Positions 62,075 to 64,000 of a stretch of 64,000 bases of DNA are shown here, piece by piece (within the stretch, counting starts at the first letter, position 1; the number at the start of each line of letters is the position of its first letter). The notes beneath the pieces are model-generated. The model had not been told where the DNA came from. It searched no databases and saw only the letters and a list, made by a program, of their open reading frames with translations. Location: the NCBI GenBank assembly GCA_019358945.1, contig JAHHIE010000009.1:1-64000 (forward strand), written 5' to 3'. Source of the DNA: Stenomitos rutilans HA7619-LM2. Its GTDB lineage: Bacteria; Cyanobacteriota; Cyanobacteriia; Leptolyngbyales; Leptolyngbyaceae. Made by a program: the position numbers and the translations under genes.

Positions 62075-62689
62075 TTAAGGTTTCAGCATAGGGGTACTGT
62101 CGGGCTGAGAGGCTCTAGCCAAGTTGTGTTGAATCATGGCAGCTAAATCTTGATCAGAAACAAAGCGCCGTTCTGAACAATAGGTCATCATATAGACCCC
62201 GTTAATGGCCCGCACGGTGCTGACGCGCACCCGGAAGTCATCAGTGATAAACCAACAGCGCTCCTGACCTTGATTTTGATCGTAATCAGTATCGATCGTC
62301 AAAATGCCGTCCTTACCAAACCAGTAGCGACTGACCACAGGAATCTTTTCGACGTAGCCTTGGTTGCGCAAAAGTTTACCTGATCGCCCCGTCTCATCAT
62401 CGGGCACATCCACTAACACAGCCGCCCGCTCAGCATTGGGTGCCTGGTTATCTTGATGCTCTTGCCACATGAAGCTAGCTCCACCAACGGCGAACGCCGG
62501 ATCAACACCCTGTGGTTCGCAAACCTGTTTGATCCGAGGATCGTCGGCTGCAACCACTTGCACATAAAGCTTTGATTCCCCTGACTGATCGGCGACCGCA
62601 TCAAAATGATGCACAGTCCGTTGGGTAAACCAGATGCCTTCACTCTTGCGGAAAAAATCCATCATCGTCAGCGGTTGGACAAGTGGCAT
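62075..62689 (-). CDS. CpcS/CpeS-family bilin lyase, second copy
   Basis: 204 residues. TMMDFFRKSEGIWFTQRTVHHFDA, VDPAFAVGGASFMWQEHQ, GKLLRNQGYVEKIPVVSRYWFGKDGILTIDTDYDQNQGQERCWFITDDFRVRVSTVRAINGVYMMTYCSERRFV belong to the S-type lyase fold but differ more from classic CpcS than the copy at 42654. Possible identities are CpeU or CpcV-like members of the family. Same strand as pebA (127 bp upstream of it) and after the linker gene, suggesting a role in handling phycoerythrobilin; this is inference. Confidence 0.85.
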   Translation of the reverse strand: MPLVQPLTMMDFFRKSEGIWFTQRTVHHFDAVADQSGESKLYVQVVAADDPRIKQVCEPQGVDPAFAVGGASFMWQEHQDNQAPNAERAAVLVDVPDDETGRSGKLLRNQGYVEKIPVVSRYWFGKDGILTIDTDYDQNQGQERCWFITDDFRVRVSTVRAINGVYMMTYCSERRFVSDQDLAAMIQHNLARASQPDSTPMLKP

Positions 62690-62704
62690 GGGAGTTCTCT
62701 CAAA

Positions 62705-62739
62705 TCAATAAGGGCATGGCGACGCCATGCCCTTATTGA
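62705..62739. repeat. Perfect 17-bp palindrome between linker and lyase genes
   Basis: TCAATAAGGGCATGGCG is followed after one base by its exact complement. Transcription through it would form a hairpin. There is no following T run on the minus strand, so it is not a usual terminator; it may be a minimal palindromic element or an mRNA processing or stability site between the two genes. Confidence 0.7.
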
Positions 62740-62773
62740 TTTTAGACAGGTTATGGGGTCTGGGAAAAACTGT

Positions 62774-63502
62774 CTAACACAAAGCTAACAATGCCTCTCG
62801 TTGCTGGGGCGATAAATTGGCGAGCAAGGCTTTGGCTTTGCCAACATCACTCGTCTTGAGAATATGCAGTAAGGTTTCGACATCGCTCGATGCCCGCCGG
62901 ACAGGCTCGGCAGTCGTTGTAAAGAATTCATCCACTTCAGGGTGGCGACAAACACCGTTAGCGCAGTTCAACCCAAGCTGTCGCCAATACATCGTTGGCA
63001 CTGACTGTCCTCGTTGACCATAGTGTTCCTCGTTCAGAAATTTCGTTTCTAAAAAAGCTTCGGGCGATCGATACAAGCTGTAAGTACGCGGATACGGCAC
63101 GGTAAAGCAACCAAAGGCTTTGCGATACTCTTCTGAATCCAGTATGGCTGTCACCAGTCCACCCACTCCTTGGGTGATCAAAATATTGTTGTAGACCTGC
63201 ATTTCCTGATGATCCAGGATTGCTCGCCCCAGGAAATGCTTAAAACATACCTCCATAAACTTGACATTGGAGAGTTTGTAGTAAAACTGATTGAGATAGA
63301 TGTCTGTGCAGGCAAAGTGTTTCAAAAAACGGCGCACGCCAATCTTGTCTTTGAGAAAGTCCTTTTCCAGCGGCGCAATGGTCTGCCGCTCTGATTCATA
63401 GGGTTGCCGCTCTAGAACTTGGCGGTAGAGCTGCGTCAATGCAAATTGACGTTCTTCTAGAGAAGACCGTCGGCTGACAGTTACCGATGTAAAGTCGTGC
63501 AT
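62774..63502 (-). CDS. Phycobilisome linker-domain protein, cysteine-rich, unassigned type
   Basis: 242 residues. The phycobilisome-linker domain is about residues 15-160 (ERQFALTQLYRQVLERQPYESERQTIAPLEKDFLKDKIGVRRFLKHFACTDIYLNQFYYKLSNVKFMEVCFKHFLGRAILDHQEMQ, ILDSEEYRKAFGCFTVPYPRTY). It lacks both the CpcD domain and a C-terminal membrane segment. Six cysteines, two in NCANGVC (a CX4C), are unusual for linkers. The tail is helical (TLLHILKTSDVGKAKALLANLSPQQREALLALC). GAGGA before ATG. Role unknown; the place before a lyase and pebAB suggests the PE branch. Confidence 0.75.
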   Translation of the reverse strand: MHDFTSVTVSRRSSLEERQFALTQLYRQVLERQPYESERQTIAPLEKDFLKDKIGVRRFLKHFACTDIYLNQFYYKLSNVKFMEVCFKHFLGRAILDHQEMQVYNNILITQGVGGLVTAILDSEEYRKAFGCFTVPYPRTYSLYRSPEAFLETKFLNEEHYGQRGQSVPTMYWRQLGLNCANGVCRHPEVDEFFTTTAEPVRRASSDVETLLHILKTSDVGKAKALLANLSPQQREALLALC

Positions 63503-63886
63503 AGAAAATTCCTCTAACCTTTAAGTTGCAGATGTGCCTCGGCTGAGGACATAAGCCGAGCGCGAATGTTTTGTCAAGAAAGTTTGGTGGGTCAAAGACC
63601 TCAAAGTTCAACCCTAATCAGCGTCCAGGGCTTAATGGCGCGTCAGATTTAATTTGACCAATCACTAACAATGGCTTCCTCAGTCTGGGAAAGAGGTGGT
63701 TTAACCTTATGGGGGGCAGTGTTAACCCAATTACGCTCTCTGTCTGAGAGTGCCCCTCGTTTTAGCTACGATCGCACCGTCAGTAAAATTCTTAACAAAG
63801 CAGTCTTTCGGTGGATCTTCTGTAATTTCAACCGGAAACCACTTAAAGAAACGGTATGATGCTCGTAAGCCTTACCGATAGGACTC
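63503..63886. other. Gap without supported gene
   Basis: 384 bp. An open frame of 62 codons at 63671-63859 (MASSVWERGGLTLW..) has no ribosome site or familiar sequence and is probably chance. No hairpin or RNA gene is recognised. Confidence 0.35.
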
Positions 63887-64000
63887 ATGGGCATAGCACT
63901 TCAGAGAACCCCACAAGATCTTTTGGCAGCGCTTCAAGCAGGTCTCACTCTGGAGCAAGAAGAGTTATACCAGTTCGACCTGAATGGGTTAGATCTGCGA
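63887..64000 (+). CDS. Start of a gene cut by the right edge
   Basis: An open frame of 38 codons from ATG 63887 running off the window: MGIALQRTPQDLLAALQAGLTLEQEELYQFDLNGLDLR. The frame stays open to the last base. I do not recognise the family. Predicted soluble and helical at the start. A GATAGGA sequence stands just upstream (63877-63883), too close to the ATG to be a good ribosome site. Confidence 0.4.
   Translation, partial: MGIALQRTPQDLLAALQAGLTLEQEELYQFDLNGLDLR

Overview
The window is cyanobacterial and comes from a filamentous-type, phycoerythrin-producing strain. It carries genes for C-phycoerythrin, two different phycocyanins, rod and rod-core linkers, bilin lyases, phycoerythrobilin synthesis (PebA/PebB) and NblA. 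It is also rich in GCGATCGC-type octamers, short tandem repeats and miniature palindromic elements, as is usual in that group. The strain cannot be named from this sequence.

Left part, 1-39 kb: an accessory region of small metabolic and stress genes mixed with gene ruins. 0-6 kb holds cupin, DUF899, SRPBCC, GST and VOC genes on the minus strand, with decayed ArsR, VOC and DUF1772 genes. 6-9 kb is a PAS histidine kinase with its NarL-type regulator. 9-20 kb holds a cysteine-less DsbA-like protein, Rid proteins (one split by a 100-bp MITE), three CPBP intramembrane proteases, a GPP34 protein, an SDR and a prolyl oligopeptidase. 20-29 kb holds regulators and a long same-strand run of oxidoreductases (GMC, flavin disulfide reductase, SDRs), a hydrolase and DUF302/DUF1003 proteins. 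30-34 kb is a HlyD / small membrane protein / FUSC efflux set. It is followed by a two-partner-secretion exoprotein whose leader also occurs as a relic before the efflux set. 37.8-39 kb is a type II NAD(P)H dehydrogenase. 39-41 kb contains ruined IS1595-like and IS6-like transposases.

Right part, 41-63.5 kb: a phycobilisome island. It contains cpcG, a HExxH protein and a CpcS/CpeS-type lyase; nblA; cpeB-cpeA-cpeY-cpeZ; an SDR/HxlR pair and a methyltransferase; a CpeF-like lyase with a 79-residue protein; a five-gene phycocyanin operon (cpcB-cpcA-linker-linker-cpcD) facing a second one (cpcB1-cpcA1-cpcE-cpcF); and a linker / CpcS-type lyase / pebA / pebB group.

The standout is the five-gene phycocyanin operon at 52.5-56.9 kb. 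Its five predicted proteins contain no methionine beyond the start (one linker has Met-Met at its N-terminus). Their only cysteines are the three that carry bilins. The neighbouring CpcB1/CpcA1 have methionine or cysteine at the matching places. This is the signature of the sulfur-sparing phycocyanin-3 described in Calothrix PCC 7601, which is made under sulfur limitation. The long leader upstream holds a 13-bp direct repeat with a palindromic core that could be its operator.

Together the island can make phycoerythrobilin (PebA then PebB), attach it to CpeA/CpeB (CpeY/CpeZ, CpeF-like, CpeS-like), make ordinary or sulfur-poor phycocyanin rods, dock rods to the core (CpcG) and break antennae down (NblA). 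Phycoerythrin linkers (cpeC/D/E), allophycocyanin and the light sensors are not in the window.
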